The position numbers and the translations under genes were made by a program. From assembly GCF_036226505.1 (NCBI RefSeq), contig NZ_CP108484.1, positions 7,907,501 through 7,971,500 of the forward strand: a stretch of 64,000 nt of DNA, given 5' to 3'. Shown piece after piece: positions 53,509-61,940 of this stretch. The notes beneath the pieces were generated by a model, which saw only the letters and a program-made list of their open reading frames with translations, searched no databases and had not been told where the DNA came from. Numbering within the stretch: the stretch's first letter is position 1; each line of letters opens with the position of its first letter. Source of the stretch: Kitasatospora sp. NBC_01246 (GTDB lineage Bacteria; Actinomycetota; Actinomycetes; Streptomycetales; Streptomycetaceae).

Positions 53509-54300
53509 ATGGATCTCTTCTCGCTGCCCAGACTCGGAGTCGTCGTCCCCCCGGAGAACCCCACGGCGGAGCCGGAGTTCAACCGCTTGATCGGTGCCGC
53601 CGTGCACGTGTACACCTCCCGCTTCCCCACCACGCCGGGGGTGGAGCTCCGGGAGATGCTGGAGACCTACAACCGGGTCCTTCCCGACACCCTCGACGGT
53701 TTCGGCGGCATGCGGCTGGACGCGGCCGTGGTCGCCTGCAGTGCCTCGCACTACCTGCTGGACCCGGCGGGCGACCGCGCCCTGTGCGAGGAGATGTCGA
53801 ACCGCTCAGGGTTCCCGGTCAGTTCCTCGACGCAGGCGATCCTGGCCGCCTGCGAGGCGCTCGGGGTGAACCGGCTGACCCTGGTCTCGCCCTACCAGCC
53901 GTGGCTCACCGCGACCTCCCGCGCCTTCTGGGAGCGGGCCGGGCTCACGGTGGACGGCGTCGTCCTCGTGCCCGCCGGGACGGCCCCGGACGGGTCCGAC
54001 CACTTCGACCCCTACGAGGTGACCACGGGCCGGATCCGCGAGCGAATACGGGCCCACCAGCAGGAGAACGGGATCCCCGACGACTCCGCGCTGCTGTTCA
54101 CCGGGACCGGGATGGGGACGCTCGGCGCGCTCGCCGAGCTCGCGCGGGAGGACACCAGCGGGCGCCCGCTGCTCTCCTCGAACCTGGCGTCCGCCTGGTG
54201 GGCGCGCCGCGTGACGGGACGGCGGACCGGGTCCGGGACCGCCGGGGACGCGCACCCGCTGCTGCGACGCCTGGACGTCCGGGCCCGCTGGGCAGCCTGA
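53509..54300 (+). CDS. Asp/Glu racemase superfamily (maleate isomerase/AMDase-like) protein
   Basis: A 263-residue protein of the group that includes maleate cis-trans isomerase and arylmalonate decarboxylase. RLGVVVPPENPTAEPEFNRL is the usual first strand with PxxN, and AAVVACSASHYLLDPAG carries the first catalytic Cys. The matching second-half motif reads LLFTGTGMGTLGAL, without the second Cys that maleate isomerases use. One-Cys members act as decarboxylases or other carbanion enzymes. It is divergent from two flavin monooxygenase genes, suggesting a small degradation pathway whose later step it catalyses. Confidence 0.8.
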   Translation: MDLFSLPRLGVVVPPENPTAEPEFNRLIGAAVHVYTSRFPTTPGVELREMLETYNRVLPDTLDGFGGMRLDAAVVACSASHYLLDPAGDRALCEEMSNRSGFPVSSSTQAILAACEALGVNRLTLVSPYQPWLTATSRAFWERAGLTVDGVVLVPAGTAPDGSDHFDPYEVTTGRIRERIRAHQQENGIPDDSALLFTGTGMGTLGALAELAREDTSGRPLLSSNLASAWWARRVTGRRTGSGTAGDAHPLLRRLDVRARWAA

Positions 54301-54315
54301 GGCACCGTCGGGCGT

Positions 54316-54344
54316 CGGTGCGCCCGCGGCCGGCGGGCGCACCG
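54316..54344. terminator. Hairpin between convergent genes
   Basis: CGGTGCGCCCGC pairs perfectly with GCGGGCGCACCG around a 5-base loop, immediately after the racemase-superfamily gene and before the end of the opposing membrane-protein gene. Confidence 0.8.
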
Positions 54345-54380
54345 GGGCGGCTGCCGAGGGGGAGGCTCCCGCGGCCGCCC

Positions 54381-56282
54381 TCACCGCAGTGGAGCGATCC
54401 GGGTGCCGCCGTCCAGTACCGCCTCCAGCGTGACGGCGGCCCGGCCGGGCCGCTCGACCGCCAGGGTGTGGTCCGGCGTGGCCCGGTCGGCCGACCAGTC
54501 CGGTCCCTTGGCCGTGATCCGGCCGACCCGCCGGCTGCCCGCGGCCAGCAGGAACTCGGTGCCCTGCGGCGAGCGCCACCACGTCCACCCCACCGTGTCC
54601 TGTTCGAACCGGCTGCACGCCCGGCCCGGCCCGCCGCCCGTGCGCTGCGGGCCCCGGGCGTTCGGCAGCAGCACGGCGGTCGCGGCGCTGCCCTCGCCGT
54701 TCCAGCGGTCGGCGCGCAGGCAGACCCAGGACGCCGCGCCCGCGTTCTGCGGCAGCTGCTGCACCGCGAAGGCCCAGAGGTTGAGCTGCTTGACACCGGG
54801 GGTGCCGTCCGGAACGGCGCAGCCCGCGCGGGCCCAGGCCAGCAGCGCGTCCTGGCCGACCGCCTCGCGGGGCTGCCGGGCCGGCTGGGTGCGGTCCGGC
54901 GGCGGGGTGTAGCTGAGGTGGGCGGGCACCAGCCCGCCGAGGTCGGCCAGCAGGAAGGAGTGCTTCTCGGCGATCGTGGAGGAGGAGCGCAACTGGAGCA
55001 CGGTGGCGCCCAGGCAGTCCGCGAGCGCCCCCGAGGAGCGCGAACCGGGGGTGCTCGCGCCGGGTGCCGCGGCGGTCACGCCGTCCACGCGGTCCAGCGC
55101 CCTGGCGGGTACGTCCGGCTGGTCGATCCGACGGGTGTCGGCCGCGTCGATCCACGGGGCGAGCAGGTAGCGGGCGGTGGCCCCCTGACGGTGCAGCACC
55201 ACCGCGCCGGCGGTGGTGACGGAGGAGTCGTCGGCCCGGGCGAGGTCCAGCCCGCCACCGGGTCCGTCGGTCCAGCGGGCGAGCCGCCCGCCGTCGTAGA
55301 GCACCACCACGGCCGCGCCGTCGACGGTGCCGGCGAACAGCAGCTGGGGCGGGCCCTGCGGCGGGGCGGCCGGGGTGCCCGGCTCGGGCCTGGTCCGCGG
55401 GCCGGGGCTCGACCAGGCGGCGAGCGCCCGGCCGAGCAGGGCGGTGTCGTCACGGCGGTCGCCGCGGGCGGGCCAGGCGGAGAAGTCGATCCGGGCGGTG
55501 TGCTGCCACTGGTCCGCTGCCACCCGGAGCAGCCGGGCCGGGTCGGGCGCCGTTCCGCCCGGCGGGACGGCGAGCGGACGGGCGGGCGCGCCGGCCGGGG
55601 CCGGGGCACCGGGGCCGGCCAGCGCGGCGGCGGTACCGGTGAGCGCGAGCGCGGCCACCGCGAGCGAGGCACCGAAGGCCCGGCGGCGGCGCAGCAGGTC
55701 GGTCGGCTGGACGCGCACCGCGCAGGGGTCGAAGGCCGACAGGCCGTGATCCGGTCCGGCGCAGAGCCGTGCGGCCTCGTCGACGGCCTGCCCGGGGTCG
55801 GTCGCACCGGCCTGAAGCAGCACCTCCGCGGCCTGCTCGGGCGTCAGCTCCTCCACGGCGAGCAGCGCGAACGCGGACCGGGCGGGTGCCCCCAGGGCGG
55901 CCAGTTCGCGGTCCAGTGCCGCGTCCCGCTCACCGCCGCCGGGGGTGAACAGCCGCAGCCCCCAGACCCGGGGCGTCCGCAGCCGGTCGGCGGGCCGCGG
56001 GTGCAGCGCGCCGCGCAGCACCCGCAGGCGCAGGGCGGCGTACAGCGGGTCCTCGTCCGTGCCGGCCGGCTCTCGCAGCCTGCTCCAACGGGACGGCAGG
56101 GCCCGCTGGACCGCGGCGTGCGCGGCGAGCACCCGGCTGTGGCGGTCCCGGTCGGCCGGCAGGGCCAGGTACGCGAGCCGGACCAGCCGGCGGTAGTGGC
56201 GGACCAGGGTCGCCTCGGCCCGGGCCACCGGACGCGCGCCCGCGCCCCGGGGCGGTGCGCCGCCGTCTATCCGTCCTGCCAA
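54381..56282 (-). CDS. Membrane protein with sigma-factor-like N-terminus
   Basis: A 633-residue protein of unknown function. The first about 190 residues are helical and resemble a divergent sigma-70/ECF-type region: RHYRRLVRLAYLALPADRDRHSRVLAAHAAVQRAL and FALLAVEELTPEQAAEVLLQAGATDP. One hydrophobic helix follows (GASLAVAALALTGTAAALAG, about 205-225), after which some 400 residues are predicted outside and rich in beta strands and Trp. The TTG start is supported by GGGGAG six bases upstream. It follows the SDR/DUF2867 gene by 54 bp, likely in one transcript. No named family is claimed. Confidence 0.7.
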   Translation of the reverse strand: MAGRIDGGAPPRGAGARPVARAEATLVRHYRRLVRLAYLALPADRDRHSRVLAAHAAVQRALPSRWSRLREPAGTDEDPLYAALRLRVLRGALHPRPADRLRTPRVWGLRLFTPGGGERDAALDRELAALGAPARSAFALLAVEELTPEQAAEVLLQAGATDPGQAVDEAARLCAGPDHGLSAFDPCAVRVQPTDLLRRRRAFGASLAVAALALTGTAAALAGPGAPAPAGAPARPLAVPPGGTAPDPARLLRVAADQWQHTARIDFSAWPARGDRRDDTALLGRALAAWSSPGPRTRPEPGTPAAPPQGPPQLLFAGTVDGAAVVVLYDGGRLARWTDGPGGGLDLARADDSSVTTAGAVVLHRQGATARYLLAPWIDAADTRRIDQPDVPARALDRVDGVTAAAPGASTPGSRSSGALADCLGATVLQLRSSSTIAEKHSFLLADLGGLVPAHLSYTPPPDRTQPARQPREAVGQDALLAWARAGCAVPDGTPGVKQLNLWAFAVQQLPQNAGAASWVCLRADRWNGEGSAATAVLLPNARGPQRTGGGPGRACSRFEQDTVGWTWWRSPQGTEFLLAAGSRRVGRITAKGPDWSADRATPDHTLAVERPGRAAVTLEAVLDGGTRIAPLR

Positions 56283-56336
56283 GGCGTTCTCCCCGGAGCC
56301 GTCTGTCGTGTGGTGGCGGACGGTCCAACGAGTCGA

Positions 56337-57866
56337 TCATGTGATGGTTGCGCCGTCCGGGGCGGTGTTCCGGGATCCGGCGGCGCGTTCGGTGATCCGG
56401 CGCGCCATCCCGCCGAAGACGATGGCGTGGAACGGTGCCACCGACCACCAGTACGCGTGCCCGGCCAGCCCGTGTGGGTGGAACAGTGCCCGCTGCCGGT
56501 AGCGGCTGCCACCGAGGCCGTCCGGGGTGACGGACAGCTCCAGCCAGGCCAGCCCGGGCAGCCGCATCTCGGCGCGCAGCCGCAGCAGCCGCCCGGCCTC
56601 GATCTCCTCCACCCGCCAGAAGTCCAGCGAGTCGCCGACCCGTAGCCGGGCCGGGTCGCGCCGGCCCCGGCGCAGGCCGACGCCGCCGGCCAGCCGGTCG
56701 AGCCGGCCGCGCAGTGCCCAGGCGAGCGGGAAGGAGTACCAGCCGTTCTCGCCGCCGATGCCCTCCACCACCCGCCAGAGCGCGTCCGGCGGGGCGTCCA
56801 CGTCGCGCTCCCGGACGTCCTGGTAGAGGCTGCCGCCGGCCCAGTCCGGGTCGGTGGGCAGCGGGTCGCTCGGCGCGCCGGGCAGGGTGGCGGAGGACCA
56901 CCGGGTGGCCACTTCGGCGTCCCTGATCCGCCGCAGTGCCAGCCGGACCGCCTCGTCGAAGCCGGTCGGGCCCCCGGGCGGGTCGGGCACGTACTCGGCC
57001 AGGTCGTGCTCGCCTCGGACCACCTCGTGCCGCAGCGACTCCACCAGCGGGCGGGCGAGCGAGTTGGGGACGGGCGTCACCAGGCCGACCCAGTGGCTGG
57101 AGAGCCGGGGGGTGAGCACCGGCACCGGGACGATCAGCCGGCGCGGCAGCTCGGCGACGGCGGCGTAGCGCATCATCATCTCGCGGTAGGTGAGGACGTC
57201 CGGGCCGCCGATGTCGAAGGCCCGGTCCACCTCCGGCGGCAGCCGGGCCGCCGCGGTGAGGTAGTACAGGACGTCCCGGACGGCGATCGGCTGGATCCTG
57301 GTGTCGACCCAGTTCGGGGTCACCATCACGGGCAGCCGCTCGGTGAGGTAGCGCAGCATCTCGAACGAGGCCGAACCGGATCCGATGATCACCGCGGCCC
57401 GGAGTTCGGCGGTCGGCACCCCGCTCGCCCGCAGCCGGCGGCCGACCTCGGCGCGCGAGCGCAGGTGCGGGGACAGCTCGGCGGCCGGCACCCCGGCGGG
57501 GTTGATACCGCCGAGGTAGACGATCCGGCGGACCCCCTCCCGGGCCGCCGCCTCGCCGAAGGCCCGGGCGGCGGCCCGGTCGGTCGCCTCGAAGTCACGG
57601 CCGGTGCCCAGCGAGTGGACCAGGTAGTAGGCGACGTCGATGCCGGCGAAGGCCCCGGTCAGCGACTCCGGCCGGGTGACGTCCCCGGCGGTGGCCTCGA
57701 CCGAGGCCCGCCAGGGGTGGTCGCGCAGCCGGCCAGGGTCGCGGACCAGGCAGCGGACGGAGTGCCCGGCGGCCAGCAGCTCGGGGACGAGCCGGCCGCC
57801 GATGTAGCCGGTGGCGCCCGTGACCAGGCAGCGCAGCGGGGCGTCGGGGGTGCTCGGTCCGGCCAT
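56337..57866 (-). CDS. NAD(P)-binding SDR with C-terminal DUF2867 domain
   Basis: A 509-residue fusion. The N-terminal atypical SDR domain (about 10-300) begins LRCLVTGATGYIGGRLVPELLAAGH, with GxxGxxG, then VAYYLVHSLGTGRDFEATDR and RIVYLGGINP, and resembles NmrA/YfcH-like proteins. The DUF2867 domain (about 330-480) contains WRVVEGIGGENGWYSFPLAWALRGRLDRLAGG and AYWWSVAPFHAIVFGGMARR, a START-like ligand fold. The family is widespread in actinobacteria without a proven reaction. GGGAGG precedes the ATG. It is divergent from the CBS-BON gene. Confidence 0.9.
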   Translation of the reverse strand: MAGPSTPDAPLRCLVTGATGYIGGRLVPELLAAGHSVRCLVRDPGRLRDHPWRASVEATAGDVTRPESLTGAFAGIDVAYYLVHSLGTGRDFEATDRAAARAFGEAAAREGVRRIVYLGGINPAGVPAAELSPHLRSRAEVGRRLRASGVPTAELRAAVIIGSGSASFEMLRYLTERLPVMVTPNWVDTRIQPIAVRDVLYYLTAAARLPPEVDRAFDIGGPDVLTYREMMMRYAAVAELPRRLIVPVPVLTPRLSSHWVGLVTPVPNSLARPLVESLRHEVVRGEHDLAEYVPDPPGGPTGFDEAVRLALRRIRDAEVATRWSSATLPGAPSDPLPTDPDWAGGSLYQDVRERDVDAPPDALWRVVEGIGGENGWYSFPLAWALRGRLDRLAGGVGLRRGRRDPARLRVGDSLDFWRVEEIEAGRLLRLRAEMRLPGLAWLELSVTPDGLGGSRYRQRALFHPHGLAGHAYWWSVAPFHAIVFGGMARRITERAAGSRNTAPDGATIT

Positions 57867-58214
57867 GGTGCCTCCCAGAAAGCCGCGTCAGGGGTGCGGG
57901 GTTCGGTGCGGCGGCGCCGGCGGGCGGGCCGCACGCGCCCTCCGTCAGCTTCGCCGCCCGCAGTCCGGGCCGCCACAGCACCGGCCCGGCACCCGCCCGC
58001 GCGGGCCGCCGTCCGGAGCGGGCCGGGCTCGACGGCCGGGCGAGCGGACCGCACCGCCGTACGCTGTGAGGGGAGCGTCGGACGGCAGTGCCGTTGGTCC
58101 CGGGATGTCAGCCCCTTCGGCCCCTGGCCGGGGGCGCGGCCGGGAGGGATGCTCCAGATATCCGGCCGGACGGCGGTCGTCCGGCCGACATCGCTCGTGG
58201 ACGAGGTGACCGGC
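57867..58214. other. 348-bp divergent intergenic region
   Basis: Very GC-rich sequence between the SDR gene and the CBS gene. TACGCT at 58060-58065 is a possible -10 for the CBS gene. An in-frame ATG at 58149 follows GGGAGG by only one base and is judged a poor start. I see no further gene. Confidence 0.45.
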
Positions 58215-58871
58215 GTGCTGCATGCCACCGTCGAATCAGTGATGACCAGTCCCGTGGTGCGGGTCGCGCCCGAGACCGGGTTCCGGGAGATCGTCGCCGT
58301 GCTGACCGAGTACGACATCACGGGGGTCCCGGTGGTGGACCCCGACGGGCGGCCCCTCGGCATCGTCTCCGAGGCGGACCTGCTGCTCACCCTGGCCGCC
58401 CAGGAGGACCCGGGCAGCCTGGTGCCGCCGCCCGAGCTGACCCGGACGGGGCCGGGCGGGGCCGTCACCGCCGCGGACCTGATGACCGGCCCCGCCGTCT
58501 GCATCACCCCCGGCACCAGTGTGGTGGCGGCCGCGCGGCTGATGAGCCGGCACGGGGTGAAGCGCCTGCCCGTGCTGGACGAGGACGGCCGGGTGTTCGG
58601 CATGGTGAGCCGGGGCGACCTGCTGCGCGTCTTCCTGCGCGAGGACCGGGTGATCCGCCGCGAGATCGTCGAGGAGGTGCTCGGCCGGATCGAGGGCGTG
58701 AGCCCGGCGGAGGTGGGCGTGGAGGTCGACCAGGGCCGGGTGGTGCTCAGCGGCAGCGTGCCGGCGCCGCACCTGGTGCCGATCGTGCTGAGCCTCTGCC
58801 GTTCGGTGGACGGCGTGGTGTCGGTGACGGACCGCCTCGGCAGCAGCGACGAGGCCGCCGTCGTCGGCTGA
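58215..58871 (+). CDS. CBS-pair protein with BON domain
   Basis: A 218-residue protein with two CBS motifs (MTSPVVRVAPETGFREIVAVLTEYDITGVPVVD and DLMTGPAVCITPGTSVVAAARLMSRHGVKRLPVLD) and a C-terminal BON domain at about 150-210. CBS pairs bind adenine nucleotides as energy sensors; BON domains are associated with membrane or phospholipid contact. The GTG start follows GAGGTG at six bases and places the first CBS motif at the usual distance. Longer starts at 58149 and 58206 remain possible. Confidence 0.87.
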   Translation: MLHATVESVMTSPVVRVAPETGFREIVAVLTEYDITGVPVVDPDGRPLGIVSEADLLLTLAAQEDPGSLVPPPELTRTGPGGAVTAADLMTGPAVCITPGTSVVAAARLMSRHGVKRLPVLDEDGRVFGMVSRGDLLRVFLREDRVIRREIVEEVLGRIEGVSPAEVGVEVDQGRVVLSGSVPAPHLVPIVLSLCRSVDGVVSVTDRLGSSDEAAVVG

Positions 58872-58943
58872 CTCCGGTCCGGGCCGGCCACTGTCCCGTC
58901 GCGTCCCGCCGTCCTGACCACGGACCCGGAGCGTCCGCTTCGC

Positions 58944-58959
58944 ATACTGCGGAGAGTAT
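58944..58959. promoter_or_regulatory. ATACT-N6-AGTAT inverted repeat
   Basis: A perfect 5-bp inverted repeat in an AT-richer patch, about 70 bases upstream of the GH16-like start. It could be an operator or part of the promoter. Confidence 0.35.
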
Positions 58960-59028
58960 CGGGTAAGTCACTCCTTGTGTGCGGCGGCAGCGGGCCGCCG
59001 AACGCGCCGGGTGACCCGGGAGGCGGCC

Positions 59029-59679
59029 GTGGCAGTCGTGTTCGACGCGGATTTCACTTCGACCAGGCAGTGGGTGGCGGGCCGCAGCAGCGCCTATCCC
59101 CGGATGGGGCCGACCAACCGGGGCGATCACAAGCTGGACTTCCTGAGCCGCTCCTACTGCCCCGGTGGCGTGTTCGCCGCCGTCCGGCGGCACGGCGGCG
59201 ACCTGTGGACGTGCAGCCTGCTCACCACCGAGGGCAGCCCGGAGGCGTTCCAGGTCCGCACCGGCGACGTGCTCACGGCACGGGTCACGCTCCCCGTCGA
59301 GACGGGCGCCTGGCCGGCCATCTGGACCTGGCGGGACGGCGGCAACGAGGTGGACGTCTTCGAGTACCACCCCGACCATCCGGACCTGCTGGAGGTCTCG
59401 AACCACGTTCGCGGCGGCTCCCGGTACTGGCACGGCGCCGACGCCGGGATAGCCCCCGGCGCCACCTTCGACCTGCGGGCGGTGCTGGGCGCGCGCTCGG
59501 TGGACTGGTTCGTCGGCGACACGCTCGTGCACGCGGACCGGCGCGGGGTCGGGCCGGACTTCCACGCCTACCTGATCGTCAACCTCTCGGTGGCGGACGG
59601 CACGTACCACGACCGGCCGTCGGCCACGGGCCCGGACCGGCTGAGCTGGACCTGCCACAGCCTGCGGATAGAGCGCTGA
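59029..59679 (+). CDS. GH16-like concanavalin-fold protein
   Basis: A 216-residue protein. The segment GAWPAIWTWRDGGNEVDVFEYH contains E-V-D-V-F-E, matching the E-x-D-x-(x)-E catalytic motif of family 16 glycoside hydrolases (laminarinases and related beta-glucanases), here with both glutamates and the central Asp. Trp and Asp-rich strands around it fit the jelly-roll. There is no signal peptide, so either the product is intracellular or it works after cell lysis. GGGAGG lies five bases before the GTG. A GTG 18 bases upstream is an alternative. Other lectin-like roles are possible. Confidence 0.72.
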   Translation: MAVVFDADFTSTRQWVAGRSSAYPRMGPTNRGDHKLDFLSRSYCPGGVFAAVRRHGGDLWTCSLLTTEGSPEAFQVRTGDVLTARVTLPVETGAWPAIWTWRDGGNEVDVFEYHPDHPDLLEVSNHVRGGSRYWHGADAGIAPGATFDLRAVLGARSVDWFVGDTLVHADRRGVGPDFHAYLIVNLSVADGTYHDRPSATGPDRLSWTCHSLRIER

Positions 59680-59692
59680 CGAAGGCCGCGCG

Positions 59693-59729
59693 GCTGCCCC
59701 CGGGTCGGAGTCGCCAGCCCGGGGGCAGC
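59693..59729. terminator. Bidirectional terminator hairpin
   Basis: GCTGCCCCCGGG and CCCGGGGGCAGC form a perfect 12-bp stem with a 13-base loop, between the convergent GH16-like and hypothetical genes. Confidence 0.85.
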
Positions 59730-59734
59730 GCGGT

Positions 59735-60106
59735 TCACCGGTCCGGCGGGAACGTCGCCGTGATCAGGCCGCGCGGGCCGGTGCGCTGGAACCAGACCAC
59801 CCGGCGGTACGGGCCGATGTGGGCGGGGTGCGTCACGTACAGGTCGTCGCGCGGGGCGCCTTCGTTGCCAGGGGCGAGGGCGGCGTCGACGGCCTGGTCG
59901 GCGATGGTGGCCAGCAGCGCGTGCGCCGTGGCGGCGGCCGCTTCCGGGGCGATGGCGAGCGCGGTGAGCTCCGCCCACAGCCGGCTGGAGACGTAGAAGA
60001 TCGGCGAGTGGCGCAGGGCCGGATGCAGGCGGCGGTCCTCGTAGCGGCGGAGCACCCCGGTCGCGACGAGCTGCTCGCGGTCGTCGGCCGGCGGGTGGTG
60101 GTCCAT
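59735..60106 (-). CDS. Hypothetical protein, 123 residues
   Basis: I do not recognise this protein. It is soluble, with a short acidic start, a helical middle (LWAELTALAIAPEAAAATAHALLATIADQAVDAAL) and strands near the end (YRRVVWFQRTGPRGLITATF). The ATG is preceded by TAGCGT eight bases away on its strand and has no ribosome site, so it is probably leaderless. That, and a strong terminator at its end, support a real gene. Confidence 0.6.
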   Translation of the reverse strand: MDHHPPADDREQLVATGVLRRYEDRRLHPALRHSPIFYVSSRLWAELTALAIAPEAAAATAHALLATIADQAVDAALAPGNEGAPRDDLYVTHPAHIGPYRRVVWFQRTGPRGLITATFPPDR

Positions 60107-60257
60107 GGGCCGCAACGCTACCCCGACGGGCACGATCGGCGCGTCGCGAGCGTTTCTCAGACAATCCTCAGGTCCGCCGGAGCACCTGCGGGCGCAGGAT
60201 GGTGATGAGGCGCCGATCACCTCGATGGGCCCTGCGGGGCCGGAGGAGGAGGCCGTG

Positions 60258-60611
60258 ATGGGGCACTGGAACGGTCCGCGCCACGGGCACGGCCACGGTC
60301 ACGTCCTGGGCGGCTGGGGCTACGGCCTGCTGGCCCTCCTGCTGCTGCTGGTCCTGGCGGTCCTCGTCCTGGCGGCCGTCGCGCTGGTCCGCCACCTGTC
60401 GCGGACCTCGCGGGGCGCGCGGCCGGTGCCGCCGGGCCCGTGGGCCGCGACCGCGGCCGGGCCGCCGCGCCGGGCGGTCTCGCCGACGGCCGAGCAGCTG
60501 CTCGCCGAGCGGTTCGCGCGCGGCGAGATCGACACGGAGGAGTACCGGCACCGCCTGGACGTCCTGCGGGACGCCGGCGGACCGGGTGAGGCCGCCGCGG
60601 GGGACGGGTGA
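60258..60611 (+). CDS. SHOCT-domain membrane protein with His-rich N-terminus
   Basis: A 117-residue protein. The N-terminus is rich in His and Gly (GHWNGPRHGHGHGHVLGG), then one strong membrane helix (LLALLLLLVLAVLVLAAVALV), a basic Pro-rich linker, and a C-terminal SHOCT motif (SPTAEQLLAERFARGEIDTEEYRHRLDVL). SHOCT domains are short oligomerisation units common in actinobacterial membrane proteins. GGAGGAGGAGG precedes the chosen ATG; an ATG 36 bases upstream is less well placed. His clusters might bind metal, which is an inference. Confidence 0.83.
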   Translation: MGHWNGPRHGHGHGHVLGGWGYGLLALLLLLVLAVLVLAAVALVRHLSRTSRGARPVPPGPWAATAAGPPRRAVSPTAEQLLAERFARGEIDTEEYRHRLDVLRDAGGPGEAAAGDG

Positions 60612-60650
60612 GGCCGCCGCGGGGGAGCCGCCCGGCGGCGGATGACGCCG

Positions 60651-60682
60651 CAGGGCCCCGCCGACGGCGCGGCGGGGCCCTG
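60651..60682. terminator. Bidirectional terminator hairpin
   Basis: CAGGGCCCCGCCG and CGGCGGGGCCCTG form a perfect 13-bp stem around a 6-base loop. It separates the SHOCT gene from the convergent ohr gene. Confidence 0.88.
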
Positions 60683-60704
60683 ACGTGCCGGGGGGCGGGG
60701 GCTG

Positions 60705-61115
60705 CTACTCGACGACGAGCTCCACCGGGATGTTGCCCCGGGTGGCGCGGGAGTAGGGGCAGACCTCGTGCGCCTGCTTGACCAGGAGCTCGCCGCCCTC
60801 GCCGGCCAGCGCGTCCGGCAGCTCGACCCGCAGGACGACCGCGAGGCCGAAGCCGGCGCCGTCCTTGCCCATCGAGACCTCGGCCGTGACCGAGACCTCG
60901 CTGGTGTCGACGCGGGCCTGTCGGCCGACCAGGCCCAGCGCGCTGGCGAAGCACGCCGCGTAGCCGGCCGCGAACAGCTGCTCGGGGTTGGTGCCCTGGC
61001 CACTGCCGCCGAGGGCGGGCGGCATCGCCAGCGCGAGGTCCAGCTGTCCGTCGGAGCTGACGGCGCGGCCCTCCCGGCCGTTCGCGGTGGCCACAGCGGT
61101 GTAGATCGCGTCCAT
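60705..61115 (-). CDS. ohr: Organic hydroperoxide resistance protein Ohr
   Basis: A 136-residue OsmC/Ohr-family thiol peroxidase that reduces organic hydroperoxides. The N-terminal MDAIYTAVATANGREGRAVSSDG is typical of Ohr. The reactive cysteines are in GYAACFASAL and HEVCPYSRATRGN, and the conserved Glu/Arg region is NPEQLFAAGY. AAAGGG precedes the ATG. It is divergent from ohrR, with a perfect palindrome between them, so derepression on oxidant exposure is expected. Confidence 0.95.
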   Translation of the reverse strand: MDAIYTAVATANGREGRAVSSDGQLDLALAMPPALGGSGQGTNPEQLFAAGYAACFASALGLVGRQARVDTSEVSVTAEVSMGKDGAGFGLAVVLRVELPDALAGEGGELLVKQAHEVCPYSRATRGNIPVELVVE

Positions 61116-61198
61116 GGGTCTGGTCCCTTTCGTCCTGCGTCCGTACTGCTTCTGTCCCCGGCGGCCGGTGGGGCCGCCTTCCGGGTACAAGTAGAGCA

Positions 61199-61213
61199 CG
61201 CAATTCAATTGCG
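61199..61213. promoter_or_regulatory. OhrR operator (perfect 15-bp palindrome)
   Basis: CGCAATT-C-AATTGCG is a perfect palindrome with AATT half-sites like known OhrR boxes. It lies between the divergent ohr and ohrR starts. TATCAT at 61240-61245 is the likely -10 of ohrR. Confidence 0.82.
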
Positions 61214-61251
61214 CACAACTCAATGGTGCGCACGGCCGCTATCATGGAGGC

Positions 61252-61857
61252 ATGGCAACACCCCCCGAGACCGCCGCCGCCGACGCGCCGTCCGTCGACG
61301 CCCTGCCCGTCCACGCCGCTTCTGTCGATGCCGCTTCCGTCGATGCCGCCCGCCCCGGAGCGCCCGGCGCGGACCTGCTCCACGGCGAGCAGCCGCTCCG
61401 CGACGAGGACCTGCTCCGGCTCGACCAGCAGATCTGCTTCTCGCTGAACGCCGCCTCGCGCGCGTTCGGCGGCGTCTACCGCGTCCTGCTCAAGGACCTG
61501 GGGCTCACCTACCCCCAGTACCTGGTCATGCTGGTGCTCTGGGAGCACCGCGAGTTGCCCGTGAAGCGGATCGGCGAGCACCTGCGCCTGGACTCCGGGA
61601 CTCTCTCGCCGCTGCTCAAGCGGCTGGAGGCGGCCGGCCTGGTCCGCCGGGAGCGCAGCCCCGAGGACGAGCGCTCCGTCACCGTCAGCCTCACCGACGC
61701 CGGGCGCGAGCTGCGCGACCGCGCCGGGCAGGTGCCGCGCAGGCTGCTCGCCGCCACCGGCCTGCCGGTCGAGGACCTCGCCGACCTGCGAGCCCTGCTC
61801 AACCGGGTGACCGGCGCGCTCGACTCCGCGCTCCTGGCCGACGGCGCCGAAGGCTGA
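61252..61857 (+). CDS. ohrR: OhrR-type MarR-family peroxide sensor
   Basis: A 201-residue MarR-family repressor. Residues about 1-50 are an Ala/Asp-rich extension with a VDAA repeat not typical of the family. The OhrR core then begins: LRLDQQICFSLNAASRAF with the sensing Cys, the helix before LTYPQYLVMLVLWE, VKRIGEHLRLDSGTLSPLLKRLEAAGLVRRER and SVTVSLTDAGREL (wing). Oxidation of the single Cys lifts repression of ohr. TATCAT lies six bases before the ATG, and GGAGG lies between. It is divergent from ohr. Confidence 0.92.
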   Translation: MATPPETAAADAPSVDALPVHAASVDAASVDAARPGAPGADLLHGEQPLRDEDLLRLDQQICFSLNAASRAFGGVYRVLLKDLGLTYPQYLVMLVLWEHRELPVKRIGEHLRLDSGTLSPLLKRLEAAGLVRRERSPEDERSVTVSLTDAGRELRDRAGQVPRRLLAATGLPVEDLADLRALLNRVTGALDSALLADGAEG

Positions 61858-61940
61858 CCGGCCGGGCCCGCCGGTGCGGCGGCGTCCAGTCGGTGGCGGC
61901 AGGCATACTGGATCCCTCGTGAACGAACCCGGGGGGGAAC

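Noticed and set aside
58149..58151. ATG as start of the CBS-BON gene
   Set aside because: GGGAGG is only one base away, too close for use; GTG at 58215 has a properly spaced GAGGTG and fits the CBS domain length.
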